Source: a virus. From it: 34,587 nucleotides of DNA. Below, in pieces: positions 5,375 through 13,194 of the stretch. A program made the position numbers and the translations under genes. The stretch lies in IMG/VR virus record IMGVR_UViG_3300046474_000140, positions 1 to 34,587 of that record; one strand, 5' to 3'. Positions within the stretch are counted from its first letter, which is position 1. Each line of letters begins with the position of its first letter. Under the pieces are notes generated by a model. It did not search any database. It was not told where the DNA came from and was given only the letters and a program-made list of their open reading frames with translations.

Positions 5375-6214
5375 TCATGCTTGGGCCAGAGGATGGCTCC
5401 TCGGCACTGTGAATCCGGCAGCGTGCTTATGCCCGCCACCACCGAACTGTTTTGCGATCTCGGACACATCCATGCCGCCCTCGCAGGAGCGCAAGCTAAA
5501 GGCTCGCCCCTTGTCTGTGTCATGATAAGTCGCCGAGAAGGTGACTGTATTCTCACACAGGCGGTTGCCGACCTCGCTGGCGAACATGTAATTCGCGTTG
5601 ACGGCGGGCACTACGTAATCTGCGATCCCTAGCATACGAGTGTTCGTTCGTATGATCTGAGCCACCATACTGTGGAACTGTCTTAGAAGAACAATGCCCT
5701 CCTTAACGAGGTCCTCTCGTGCCTCCGCGTCTAAGTAGTCTTTCAGATCCCAGAACTCTGTGTTCCGTGCCTGAAGTGCCGCGTGAGCCGGTTTAGAGTC
5801 AGGGTACTGGAACTTCCAGAGGTCCCTATCCTCAATGAGCTGCAGAATTCGTGGTGGCGGCGTTGATTCCCCAAAGAAGTAGTTCCACGCGACCATGGCA
5901 CCGCTGTGATCAATGTCACAACGATTAGAGAGCCTTTCATGACTGAAGGTGGTCAGCATCTCGATAGCTGACTTGTGGTGGTCGAGGACAACCACCATAG
6001 CCGCCTGATCACACAGTAGCCGGAGCTGCGCCTCCTTATAGCAGAAGTCAAGGAGGTAGACCATCGTCTGACTGTCTACTTTTTCGAAGGGCGGTCCACC
6101 ATCGTCGTAGGAGGCAGCATGAAATTCTTCCTTCTTGCCTCCAGCGAAGTAGGCTGCGAAGGCCGCTCCCAGGCCATCCATGCAGTTGGCATGGTAGATA
6201 TAGAGGCTTCTCAT
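5375..6214 (-). CDS. DHH-family phosphoesterase (279 aa)
   Basis: The start is the ATG at 6212-6214 with AAGGA six bases upstream, overlapping the previous stop. Motifs are HANCMDGLGAAF near the N-terminus, VVVLDHHKSA (the DHH signature), DIDHSGAM, and the DHHA1-type glycine loop GGGGHKHAAGF near the C-terminus. This is the layout of nanoRNase/pAp phosphatase and cyclic-dinucleotide phosphodiesterases, all manganese enzymes. It could recycle short RNAs to nucleotides or remove nucleotide signals; the sequence alone does not decide. Confidence 0.88.
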   Translation of the reverse strand: MRSLYIYHANCMDGLGAAFAAYFAGGKKEEFHAASYDDGGPPFEKVDSQTMVYLLDFCYKEAQLRLLCDQAAMVVVLDHHKSAIEMLTTFSHERLSNRCDIDHSGAMVAWNYFFGESTPPPRILQLIEDRDLWKFQYPDSKPAHAALQARNTEFWDLKDYLDAEAREDLVKEGIVLLRQFHSMVAQIIRTNTRMLGIADYVVPAVNANYMFASEVGNRLCENTVTFSATYHDTDKGRAFSLRSCEGGMDVSEIAKQFGGGGHKHAAGFTVPRSHPLAQA

Positions 6215-6450
6215 CAAAAGTCCTTTCTTAAAGATAGGCAAACTCGGTGGGCATCTCCCCCACCATCCAGTACGGAGTCACCAGCGTAATCTACCCAAGG
6301 CTGCAAGGGCCGAAACACAGGATCACGCCTAGCTGCTAGGTACCTGTAGGGTGTTCCACGGTATCCGCTGGGACCTCGCAGCAGTACATACTTGTTCTCT
6401 GGGGCCTCACTCAATGGGAACCAGGTGAGGTCGCTAACCTTGACTGTCAT
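6214..6450 (-). CDS. DUF551-like small phage protein (78 aa)
   Basis: AGGAAG stands six bases before the ATG. The opening DLTWFPLSEAPENKYVLLRG resembles the phage domain that starts W-x-P-I-x-x-A-P-x-D-G-T-x-V-L-L. The centre PWVDYAGDSVLDGGGDAH fits the same family's W-x-D-x-x-G pattern. Function is unknown for the family. It overlaps the neighbours on both sides (17 bases upstream, one base with the DHH gene), so it is likely co-translated. Confidence 0.65.
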   Translation of the reverse strand: MTVKVSDLTWFPLSEAPENKYVLLRGPSGYRGTPYRYLAARRDPVFRPLQPWVDYAGDSVLDGGGDAHRVCLSLRKDF

Positions 6451-6745
6451 CAGGCTTCCTCGTGACAGTGTACTTCAGGTCGAGCTGTCGAAGGACATCA
6501 GCGGCCACACCCCTCCAGGAACTCGCAGGGATTACGGCGTTAGGCTCATCGGGGACCACTGGCTCTTCGATGCAGGCCTTGCAGTAGGACCTAAGGGCCT
6601 CGATCACGAAGGGCTGAACCAGACCTCCGTACGGCGAGAAGCTCATGAGGTGGTCCATGAACTCCTGGTTGGTCATGCTCTTTAGGTGCCGCTGTTCAGA
6701 GTCGGTGCTCAGGATGAGAGGCTGCTTGGTGTCTTCAGTGTTCAT
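6434..6745 (-). CDS. conserved phage protein (103 aa)
   Basis: The central MDHLMSFSPYGGLVQPFVIE followed by ALRSYCKACIEEP resembles a widespread uncharacterised phage protein with the pattern HLMxFSxxGALxQxFVIEAL. The C-terminal SSWRGVAADVLRQL also matches that family (W-x-G-V-A). It is probably all-helical. The ATG overlaps the upstream stop as ATGA with GGA upstream. Function unknown. Confidence 0.8.
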   Translation of the reverse strand: MNTEDTKQPLILSTDSEQRHLKSMTNQEFMDHLMSFSPYGGLVQPFVIEALRSYCKACIEEPVVPDEPNAVIPASSWRGVAADVLRQLDLKYTVTRKPDDSQG

Positions 6746-6999
6746 TGTTTTCCATTCATGGCGTAGAACAGGCGCTTGTAGTCCTGTTTGATCTCATGAT
6801 TGAGGTGCAGAGGGTGGTTTCCGAATGTCTTCGTGTACCGGCCCTTTGCAGTGTATGTGTGAACGTTACTCTGGGAATCCAATGCAATAAAAGGGAAGTC
6901 CGGGTCACCCGTGTCCTTGATTATATACATCGTCTCCCCAGAGTCCGTCTGGTAGTAGTGGCCTAGCTGAGGCCTGATGGGTGTTCTACCCCTCGGCAT
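6742..6999 (-). CDS. hypothetical protein (85 aa)
   Basis: The ATG overlaps the end of the upstream gene by 14 bases and has no strong ribosome site, so coupled translation is likely. The protein is beta-rich in the first half (GHYYQTDSGETMYIIKDTG, FIALDSQSNVHTY) and ends in a helix, suggesting a small SH3-like barrel. No family recognised. Confidence 0.65.
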   Translation of the reverse strand: MPRGRTPIRPQLGHYYQTDSGETMYIIKDTGDPDFPFIALDSQSNVHTYTAKGRYTKTFGNHPLHLNHEIKQDYKRLFYAMNGKQ

Positions 7000-7195
7000 C
7001 AGACATCAGACCACCGTAATCCCACTCGACAATCAGGTAGTAGATCGCCTCTTTCTCTTCGTCTGTAGGCTCGTGATCCTTGGGCTTGATCCATTCCCAC
7101 TGACGAGTCAGCGTGTATCCACGCTTTTCCAGATACTCAGTAGCATTTCCGTCGTCTTTCCATTTCTCATGAAGCTCTGGAGGTCCTGAAGGCAT
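6986..7195 (-). CDS. conserved phage protein (69 aa)
   Basis: The ATG at 7193-7195 has AAGGTGA six bases upstream and is preferred over the GTG at 7204, which lies inside that site. The segment GYTLTRQWEWIKPKDHEPT followed by an acidic helix and YYLIVEWDYGGL resembles an uncharacterised phage family ending in L-x-x-E-W-D-x-G-G-L. It is probably a small soluble helical protein. Function unknown. Confidence 0.7.
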   Translation of the reverse strand: MPSGPPELHEKWKDDGNATEYLEKRGYTLTRQWEWIKPKDHEPTDEEKEAIYYLIVEWDYGGLMSDAEG

Positions 7196-7228
7196 TACAC
7201 TCACCTTGTGTTAAGTAGAAGTTGTAGG

Positions 7229-7462
7229 CTACACTTTCAGCTTCTTTACCAGCCTACACACGTAGACATTACGAAAAGAAGAGACGGGCGGCTTGAGGTG
7301 TGAGAATGCCTCTTCCGCCTCTTCTGCATTAGAGAAGTACCCATAGTACTCCTCCATCTCGTCTCCATTCTCGTCATCATAGTCATAGATTACAACGTAG
7401 GCACCCTCCATGGTGCCTTCTGCTGCGTGTACTATATTAGGCATTTTGTCGGAGGGAGTCAT
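7229..7462 (-). CDS. small acidic protein (77 aa)
   Basis: The ATG overlaps the upstream stop as TAATG. The middle is very acidic (YDYDDENGDEMEEYYGYF) and is followed by a helix (SNAEEAEEAFSHL) and a basic end. Acidic peptides of this kind are often DNA mimics or inhibitors of host nucleic-acid enzymes in phages, but nothing specific supports that here. Confidence 0.65.
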   Translation of the reverse strand: MTPSDKMPNIVHAAEGTMEGAYVVIYDYDDENGDEMEEYYGYFSNAEEAEEAFSHLKPPVSSFRNVYVCRLVKKLKV

Positions 7463-7698
7463 TATTCTTTCACCAGTTCATAGCGTCGCACAGTAACTCC
7501 CAAGACCGACTCAGAAGGTAATTCTTGAATTCTCAGGCCAGTCTCTTCTTCAAGTGGAAGTATTTTGCGATTCACCTGGCGCCAGATCTCAGCCTTAGGT
7601 ACAGCAAACCTAATTGGTGAACCTCCGACAAGTGTCAGCGTCACGAAAACGTCGCCCTGAGCCGCCGTTATAGCACGAAACAGATCTGCCTTTTTCAT
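7462..7698 (-). CDS. hypothetical protein (78 aa)
   Basis: AAGG lies seven bases before the ATG. The sequence alternates beta strands (DVFVTLTLVGGSPIRFAVP, SVLGVTVRRYELV) and an amphipathic helix. It starts two bases after the nucleotidyltransferase stop, so the two genes form an operon pair. No family recognised. Confidence 0.65.
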   Translation of the reverse strand: MKKADLFRAITAAQGDVFVTLTLVGGSPIRFAVPKAEIWRQVNRKILPLEEETGLRIQELPSESVLGVTVRRYELVKE

Positions 7699-7700
7699 GT

Positions 7701-8714
7701 TCAGCCTTTGTCGAAGATGGTATCTACCAGCTTGGCGAGATACGTGGCATCGATGCGGGTCCCGTTACCCACGTCTCGGGAGATAGCATCGATGAGCTCA
7801 CCCATGTAGGCCATGTCTACGCCAATCAGCTGCTCCTTGAGGACCAGCGGGTTGGTCATGTCGACGTCCTTGAGCTGGAAGATGATCTTGAGCATCTGAC
7901 CAGCCGAGATGCGCCAGCCACGCTCCAGGAACTTCCGGATACGGAACAGCGAGCAGATCGGGTAGAGGGAACCCTTGTAGACCAGACTCTTGGACAGCAT
8001 GGACTCCAGCGCCTCTGCCGGACATTCGAGCTTGTCGCAGGCCCAGTCATAGTAACACATGGCGTGGGCGAAGTCATAGTTCTCGTGAATCTTCGACGGC
8101 TCACCGAAGAAGCGGACCACCAGCTGCACCTTGTCGGAGAGCGTGATGGCATTGTCCGTCATGAAGATCGGACGGTACTTCGGCTTGCCATTCGACTTCA
8201 GGTCCTCCCTAAGCTGCTCACTGGTCTCCATGGCATGGGAGTGAACGGCAGTAACGAGCTCCGGAGTCTCAGTGGCTAGGCTCGCGAAGAACTCATCCTC
8301 TCTCCCCTCAGGGCCGTTCTCGAAGTAGCTGTAAGTCGTCTGATCCTCGCCAGCGACACCAGCCGACTTCATGTAGATAATGATGCGATCTTCTTCCTCA
8401 CCCTTGATGTTCTTCCGGGTCTCTTCCATGATGACCGGATTACAGGAGGCGATGGCAGTCGTCTTCAGTTCACCCTTCGTGGCGTTGAAGACACCGACGT
8501 AGTACTTGGCGACGGCCATTGCCGTCTCCTTGTTTCGGAAGTAGAGGTCGAAGTCATTGATCTTCTCGCCGAGGTACATCGACGCGATACACCCACCAGA
8601 AACAATGGTGTGTGCCTTGACGAGCTCACGGACAGCCTCGTCTGTGATGGAGTCAGCCCAATCCTTTAGACGATTACGGATCACTTGCTTGATGGTGGAA
8701 GCCTTGAAGCCCAT
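7701..8714 (-). CDS. nucleotidyltransferase-fold phage protein (337 aa)
   Basis: The nucleotidyltransferase signature is visible: SGGCIASMYLGEKINDFDLY, with GG at residues 40-41 and the metal-binding D54-x-D56. This is the pattern of polymerase-beta-like and CCA-adding-type enzymes. A later SLYPICSLFRIRKFLERGW block (about 240-258) is also typical of the phage members I know. Substrate is unknown; RNA or nucleotide modification are the usual options. AAGGA stands eight bases upstream. It sits between ligase and a run of small genes. Confidence 0.75.
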   Translation of the reverse strand: MGFKASTIKQVIRNRLKDWADSITDEAVRELVKAHTIVSGGCIASMYLGEKINDFDLYFRNKETAMAVAKYYVGVFNATKGELKTTAIASCNPVIMEETRKNIKGEEEDRIIIYMKSAGVAGEDQTTYSYFENGPEGREDEFFASLATETPELVTAVHSHAMETSEQLREDLKSNGKPKYRPIFMTDNAITLSDKVQLVVRFFGEPSKIHENYDFAHAMCYYDWACDKLECPAEALESMLSKSLVYKGSLYPICSLFRIRKFLERGWRISAGQMLKIIFQLKDVDMTNPLVLKEQLIGVDMAYMGELIDAISRDVGNGTRIDATYLAKLVDTIFDKG

Positions 8715-8794
8715 GATTAAGTCCTTTCTGGATGCTCTTGCGATCGAAGAGCTGATGAATACGCCATAAAGTTGTACAAAGGAGGAAGAACGGC

Positions 8795-9700
8795 TTAGAG
8801 GTCCATCGGGTCACGGAATCCAAGAGCCCGAGCATGTCGAGGTTGGTCCTTGATGCCATGGGCAAAGAATCGGAACTTAAGCAATCTTCCTTTAAAACGA
8901 CCCTGCTCGTCCCAGATCTCTTTTCGCTGTGAATGCGTGAAAACACCACAGCCCACATTGATGACAGAGCCCTGGAACTCAACGAGGAACTTGCCAAGAG
9001 TGTCCGCCGGGACGAGACCCTCCTTACTCTTTGAACGCTTTGCGAAGCCAAGGGGTGACCGTTCCTGTTCATTAGTGTTGGTCATTTCTTCAACGAAGCC
9101 GACGATCACACCCTCGGTATCACTGAAACGCTTGAACTTGTACATCCATCCTTGGTTGTACGTAGACTGGCCCTGTTTGTAGGGTGCCACGGGGTCGCGC
9201 CCCATGATCCCCTCCCAACCCTCGGCCAACATCCTGTCTTCATAGGCAAGGAGTTCTTCGAGGTTCTCTACTTCAGTATGCTCAACGAACCTTAGGTGTA
9301 GTGCTGCTTGCCCTTGTACAACTTTCTCCGCCTCTTCAAGCCTTTGGTAGAACGGCTTTTCGAGCCAGTCGGGATGGATGAAGTCAAAGACGTGGTAGCT
9401 GAGCTCTCCAGGCTTGTCTGCGGACATGACGTGAGACTGAGTCCGGTTGTAGACCCCGAAGTCAGTAGGATTTCCTTCGATGATTTCACAATCCACCCAT
9501 TCGATTGGAGATAGTTCTTCTTGGACTTGATAAGATGGTAGGAGCTCTCCCGATCGGGACGTCACAATGCCGTGGTGAGAGCATCCACGGATGCCATCAA
9601 TCTTAGGAGAACATAGGAGAGGGTATTTAAGGTTTTTCCAGAAGTGGTCTAATCCCTTCTTTGGGTCAGGACCAGCGGCCCTCATCGGCTTGAATGTCAT
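8795..9700 (-). CDS. ATP-dependent DNA ligase (301 aa)
   Basis: The nucleotidyl-acceptor motif is SPKIDGIRG with the adenylated lysine at K33. Motif III is WVDCEIIEG, motif IV is EGIMGRDP and motif V is MYKFKR, followed by an OB-fold region (GCGVFTHSQRKEIW, LLKFRFF). The length fits minimal T7-type ligases, which seal nicks between Okazaki fragments with ATP. GAGGT stands six bases before the ATG. The 80 bases downstream, before the nucleotidyltransferase gene, hold no supported gene. Confidence 0.95.
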   Translation of the reverse strand: MTFKPMRAAGPDPKKGLDHFWKNLKYPLLCSPKIDGIRGCSHHGIVTSRSGELLPSYQVQEELSPIEWVDCEIIEGNPTDFGVYNRTQSHVMSADKPGELSYHVFDFIHPDWLEKPFYQRLEEAEKVVQGQAALHLRFVEHTEVENLEELLAYEDRMLAEGWEGIMGRDPVAPYKQGQSTYNQGWMYKFKRFSDTEGVIVGFVEEMTNTNEQERSPLGFAKRSKSKEGLVPADTLGKFLVEFQGSVINVGCGVFTHSQRKEIWDEQGRFKGRLLKFRFFAHGIKDQPRHARALGFRDPMDL

Positions 9701-9755
9701 TAGTGACCTCGTATGAGGAAGTTAATGGCTGTTTGATCATCCCAATCCTGAGGTG

Positions 9756-9974
9756 TCAAAAAAAGTACAACTCACCACGGTTGCTGGTGAGTCTAACCAC
9801 CCTGTAGGAGTGCGCCTTGTAGGGTCTGTCTAGCTCAGAGAGTGAAGTGTTACAAGCTAGTGGTCTAGGTGGTTCTGGAAGGAGTACTCGGCCTTGACTC
9901 ACATCCATCAGTACTGTCTGGCCATCATTAGGCCCGCCGATGACTTTTACGTGTTGTTCGTACTGTCTACTCAT
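9756..9974 (-). CDS. small phage protein with an IGGPNDGQ motif (72 aa)
   Basis: The ATG overlaps the deaminase stop as ATGA. The N-terminal strand-turn VKVIGGPNDGQTVLMD is shared by many short uncharacterised phage proteins, usually followed as here by a Pro-rich link and a terminal YRVVRLTSNRGELYFF beta strand pair. It is probably a small beta domain. Function unknown. Confidence 0.7.
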   Translation of the reverse strand: MSRQYEQHVKVIGGPNDGQTVLMDVSQGRVLLPEPPRPLACNTSLSELDRPYKAHSYRVVRLTSNRGELYFF

Positions 9975-10405
9975 GGCCCGACTCTAACAACATTTATTCT
10001 CTCCTGAAGGAATCTCAGGCCCTCCTCGTCCGAGAAGGGAGTTTCATAGTATAGTTCCCTGATCCCCACATTTAGGATCGCCCTGGCACACTGCATGCAT
10101 GGAGAATGGGTGACGAACAGCGAAGCGCCCTCTAATGCGATACCTTTCTTTGCAGCAAAGTAGATTAGATTGCGCTCCGCGTGTTCTACATTGTCCTTGG
10201 TCACTAGTCTGGGACCTAGAACATCGTCAAACACCTCATCCTCGCAGCGATTGTCTTCGCCAGCAGGTGTGCCGTTGTAACCCGTGCATATCGCACGGCC
10301 ATCACGAACGGCAACGGCACCCACCTGGAGCTTCTTGGCGTGGGACAGACCAGCGGTCGCCCTAGCCACGTCGGCGAAGTACTTCTGCCTGCGAGAATCA
10401 AGCAT
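9971..10405 (-). CDS. deoxycytidylate (dCMP) deaminase (144 aa)
   Basis: The zinc site is H75-A-E77 in EHAERN and C103-x-x-C106 in SPCMQCA (numbered from the ATG at 10403-10405, which overlaps the nrdB stop as TAATG). An upstream GTG at 10423 is less likely. The substrate-side GYNGTPAGEDNRC fits dCMP deaminases. It converts dCMP to dUMP, feeding dTMP synthesis, and is grouped with ribonucleotide reductase. No thymidylate synthase is in the window. Confidence 0.93.
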   Translation of the reverse strand: MLDSRRQKYFADVARATAGLSHAKKLQVGAVAVRDGRAICTGYNGTPAGEDNRCEDEVFDDVLGPRLVTKDNVEHAERNLIYFAAKKGIALEGASLFVTHSPCMQCARAILNVGIRELYYETPFSDEEGLRFLQERINVVRVGP

Positions 10406-11409
10406 TATTTGTATTGCCCCCACACGTCAGCCCAAGAGCCGCTCAAGGCTGCCTTGGCGTAACTTGTGGCACGGGTCTCGAAGAAGTTCTCGTGGTTCTG
10501 GCTGGCAACCATCTCATCGAACCAGGGCAGAGGGTTCTCATGAACCCCGAACAGCTCGGGAAGATTGAGGTCACGCAGACGCTTGTCCACTGTGAATCGA
10601 ATGAAGTTCTTGAGGTCAGCCTTGGGAAGACCATGGAACTCCTCCTTGTCACGGTAGACAAGATCGATGAAGTCGAACTCCAGCTCAGACATCATCTCAG
10701 CCGTCGCCGTAATCTCCTCCACAGCCGACTTAGTGAGCCACGAGGGGTTCTCTGCGACGATCGTGTTGGAGATATGGGTCAGGCCTCTGACATGTAGCTG
10801 TTCATCCAGAACGCTCCAGGACACGATCTGACCCATACCCTTCATCATATTCTGACGAGGGAAGTTGAGCAGCATCGCGAACGAGGAGAACAGGAACATG
10901 CCCTCGGTAAAGGCGCTGATTCCTGCGATCTGTAGGAGGAGACTCTCCTTCGTCTTCTTCTTTCGATTGCTTGACACCACCCGCTGGAAGAAGTCATGCT
11001 TCGCTTTCATGACTGGAATGTCGAGAAACTGCCGATAGAACTCGTCCTTCATGCCGATGGTCTCAATGAGACCCGAGTAGGCATCAATGTGGACGGGCTC
11101 ACGGGCAGCGAACCCCAGGAGCATCATACGTAGCTCAGGGTGCTTGAAATGCGGAAGGTAGTCATCAATATAGCCACCGGCCACGTCGATGTCGCTCTGA
11201 GTGAACAGCAAGAAAACATCAGTAAGGAAGTTTCGGTCCTCCTGAGTCAGCTTGTTGTTCCAGTCTCTGACATCCTCATTAAGGGGAACCTCTTTGAGTA
11301 GCCAGTGGATTTGCTCGTGCTTCTTCCAGAGATCATACGCCCAAGGATACTTGAACGGCTTAAAGAAGTCCCTGCTCTGGAAGATTTGGGACAGAGGCGA
11401 TTTACTCAC
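10405..11409 (-). CDS. nrdB: ribonucleotide reductase class I, beta (small) subunit
   Basis: The frame is open back to 11556, but that part overlaps nrdA heavily. The GTG at 11407-11409 overlaps the nrdA stop and gives 334 residues, a normal phage length. Iron ligands are D73, E104 and H107 (EPVHIDAY), E169 (FTEGMF), and E203 and H206 (DEQLH). The radical tyrosine is Y111, seven residues after E104 as in E. coli. Ligand spacings (31 and 34) match E. coli NrdB. It generates the radical used by the alpha subunit. Confidence 0.95.
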   Translation of the reverse strand: MSKSPLSQIFQSRDFFKPFKYPWAYDLWKKHEQIHWLLKEVPLNEDVRDWNNKLTQEDRNFLTDVFLLFTQSDIDVAGGYIDDYLPHFKHPELRMMLLGFAAREPVHIDAYSGLIETIGMKDEFYRQFLDIPVMKAKHDFFQRVVSSNRKKKTKESLLLQIAGISAFTEGMFLFSSFAMLLNFPRQNMMKGMGQIVSWSVLDEQLHVRGLTHISNTIVAENPSWLTKSAVEEITATAEMMSELEFDFIDLVYRDKEEFHGLPKADLKNFIRFTVDKRLRDLNLPELFGVHENPLPWFDEMVASQNHENFFETRATSYAKAALSGSWADVWGQYK

Positions 11410-13180
11410 AGGCCAGACATCCTTCCTCGGTCGTTTTCTCATAGGTGTGGCTGACTTCAGCCTTGACGGCATCAGCGGACTCACCGTGGTACAGTTTGTC
11501 GGAGCGACAGTAATAAAGTGTCTTAAGACCACCCTTCCATGCCTTGTAATGTACATGGTGCAGGTACCCGATCCCCACGTCAGCCTTGAAGAACAGGTTC
11601 ACCGACTGAGACTGGTCGATGAAGGCCTGTCTATCGACGGCGTGCTGGATAACCCATGACTGGTCCACCTCAGAGGCAGTCTTGAATACGGCCTTTTCAT
11701 TGTCGTCCAGGAGGTCCACGTGCTGGCACGAGCCTACAGACGTGATGATGCTGCTCCAGATACGCTCATACTCTGCTTGCGAAGAACATCTAGATTTCAG
11801 AATAGCGTCCAGATGCTTGTTCTTATGCAGGTACGATCCCGACAAGGTGTCCTGGCGGTACGCATTGGCTCGGATCAGCTCGGTGCTGGGTCCCGTGTTT
11901 CCAAAGATGATCGAGGTAGAGGCATTAGGAGCAATCGCAATCTTATGACTGAATCGCTCCATGACGCCAGCCTCACCAGCGTCAGGGCAGGGGCCTCGCT
12001 CAAGGGCCAGCTCGTAGCTCGCCTGATCTAAGTACTTCTCGTACCGTTGGAAAATCTGCCTGTTAATGACAGATGCACCAACGGACTCGAACGCGATACC
12101 CATAGACTGCAGAAGCGTGTGGAAGCCCAGACAGCCCACTCCGATAGCTCGCTCGCGCATCGCGCTGTAGACAGCTCTTGAGATCTGCTTAGGAGCGTGC
12201 TTGATGAAGTAGGCTAGAACGTTATCCAGAAATTCGGCCACATCTCGGTAGAACTGATAGTTGTCCTTCCACTTAGGCCAATACTCAACGTTGAGGGATG
12301 CCAGACAGCAGACCGCCGTCCTGTCACGATCCGTACACAGAGTGATCTCAGTACAGATATTGGACTGCTTCACCGACAGGCCGAGTCGCTTCTGGTATTC
12401 AGGAACGGCTCTGTTGCTGGCGTCGATGAAGTGCAGATAAGGCTGGCCGGTGCGCATACGGGTCTCTAGGATGGCCTCCCAGATCGTGCGAGCGGAAACC
12501 ACCTCCTTGACCTTCTTGCTGTGAGGGTCGATGAGCGCCCAACTATCATCGCAGTCAGCGTCCTTCATACAGTTCTCAATGAGCTGCATGAAATCATCTG
12601 TAACATTGATACCGTGATTTATCTCAAGAGCTCTTTGATTCGCATCACCCGTGGGCTTACGCATGTCAATGAACTGCTTGATATTCGGGTGGTTGATGTC
12701 CAGGTATGGGGCAAAGGAGCCCCTACGAGTCTTACCCTGACGATAGGCCAGAGACATGGACTCGTAGACCTTGACATGCGGCATGATGCCGACCGACCTA
12801 TTATCCTCTGCGCGGATGCCCATCCCTAGGCCCACGCCGCCGCCCATCATCGACAGCCAAGCCACCTCAGCCTGTGTATCCACCAGGCCCTCAGCGGTAT
12901 CTTCGATGTACGACAGATAGCAGGAAATCGGCAGACCTTTCTTGGTCGAACCGAAGGACAAAATAGGGGTGGCTAGACTCAGCCAGTGATTACTGACGTA
13001 GTCATAAATACGCTGAGCATGAGCCTCATCAGAAGCGAATGCACGCGCCACGTGGGAGAAGCGTTCTTGGGGAGATTTCTCTCCAGGACGCATGTACGAA
13101 TCTTTAAGACGCCGAAGCCCCATCTCATCGAACAACGCATCCCGAGAGAGATCAATTTTGACTTTTCTTTTGTTGATCAT
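11402..13180 (-). CDS. nrdA: ribonucleotide reductase class I, alpha (large) subunit, without ATP cone
   Basis: Catalytic residues are all visible: C87 (PISCYL), the N274/C276/E278 triad in NICTEI, the partner cysteine in VCCLASLN (C291), the radical-relay pair Y556-Y557 (TLYYC), and the C-terminal C588/C591. At 592 residues it is short: only about 65 residues precede the catalytic barrel, so the N-terminal ATP-cone allosteric domain is missing. Phage enzymes of this kind are expected to escape dATP inhibition. It reduces ribonucleotides to deoxyribonucleotides and overlaps nrdB. Confidence 0.96.
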   Translation of the reverse strand: MINKRKVKIDLSRDALFDEMGLRRLKDSYMRPGEKSPQERFSHVARAFASDEAHAQRIYDYVSNHWLSLATPILSFGSTKKGLPISCYLSYIEDTAEGLVDTQAEVAWLSMMGGGVGLGMGIRAEDNRSVGIMPHVKVYESMSLAYRQGKTRRGSFAPYLDINHPNIKQFIDMRKPTGDANQRALEINHGINVTDDFMQLIENCMKDADCDDSWALIDPHSKKVKEVVSARTIWEAILETRMRTGQPYLHFIDASNRAVPEYQKRLGLSVKQSNICTEITLCTDRDRTAVCCLASLNVEYWPKWKDNYQFYRDVAEFLDNVLAYFIKHAPKQISRAVYSAMRERAIGVGCLGFHTLLQSMGIAFESVGASVINRQIFQRYEKYLDQASYELALERGPCPDAGEAGVMERFSHKIAIAPNASTSIIFGNTGPSTELIRANAYRQDTLSGSYLHKNKHLDAILKSRCSSQAEYERIWSSIITSVGSCQHVDLLDDNEKAVFKTASEVDQSWVIQHAVDRQAFIDQSQSVNLFFKADVGIGYLHHVHYKAWKGGLKTLYYCRSDKLYHGESADAVKAEVSHTYEKTTEEGCLACE

Positions 13181-13194
13181 CTCGGCCTGATTTA

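Noticed and set aside
8715-8794. 16-codon frame between ligase and nucleotidyltransferase
   Set aside because: No ribosome site and no recognisable pattern; left as a short gap.
11252-11659. plus-strand frames across nrdB and nrdA (and others of 100-200 codons elsewhere on the plus strand)
   Set aside because: They lie opposite well-identified minus-strand genes, lack ribosome sites and show no family pattern; they are reading-frame shadows.
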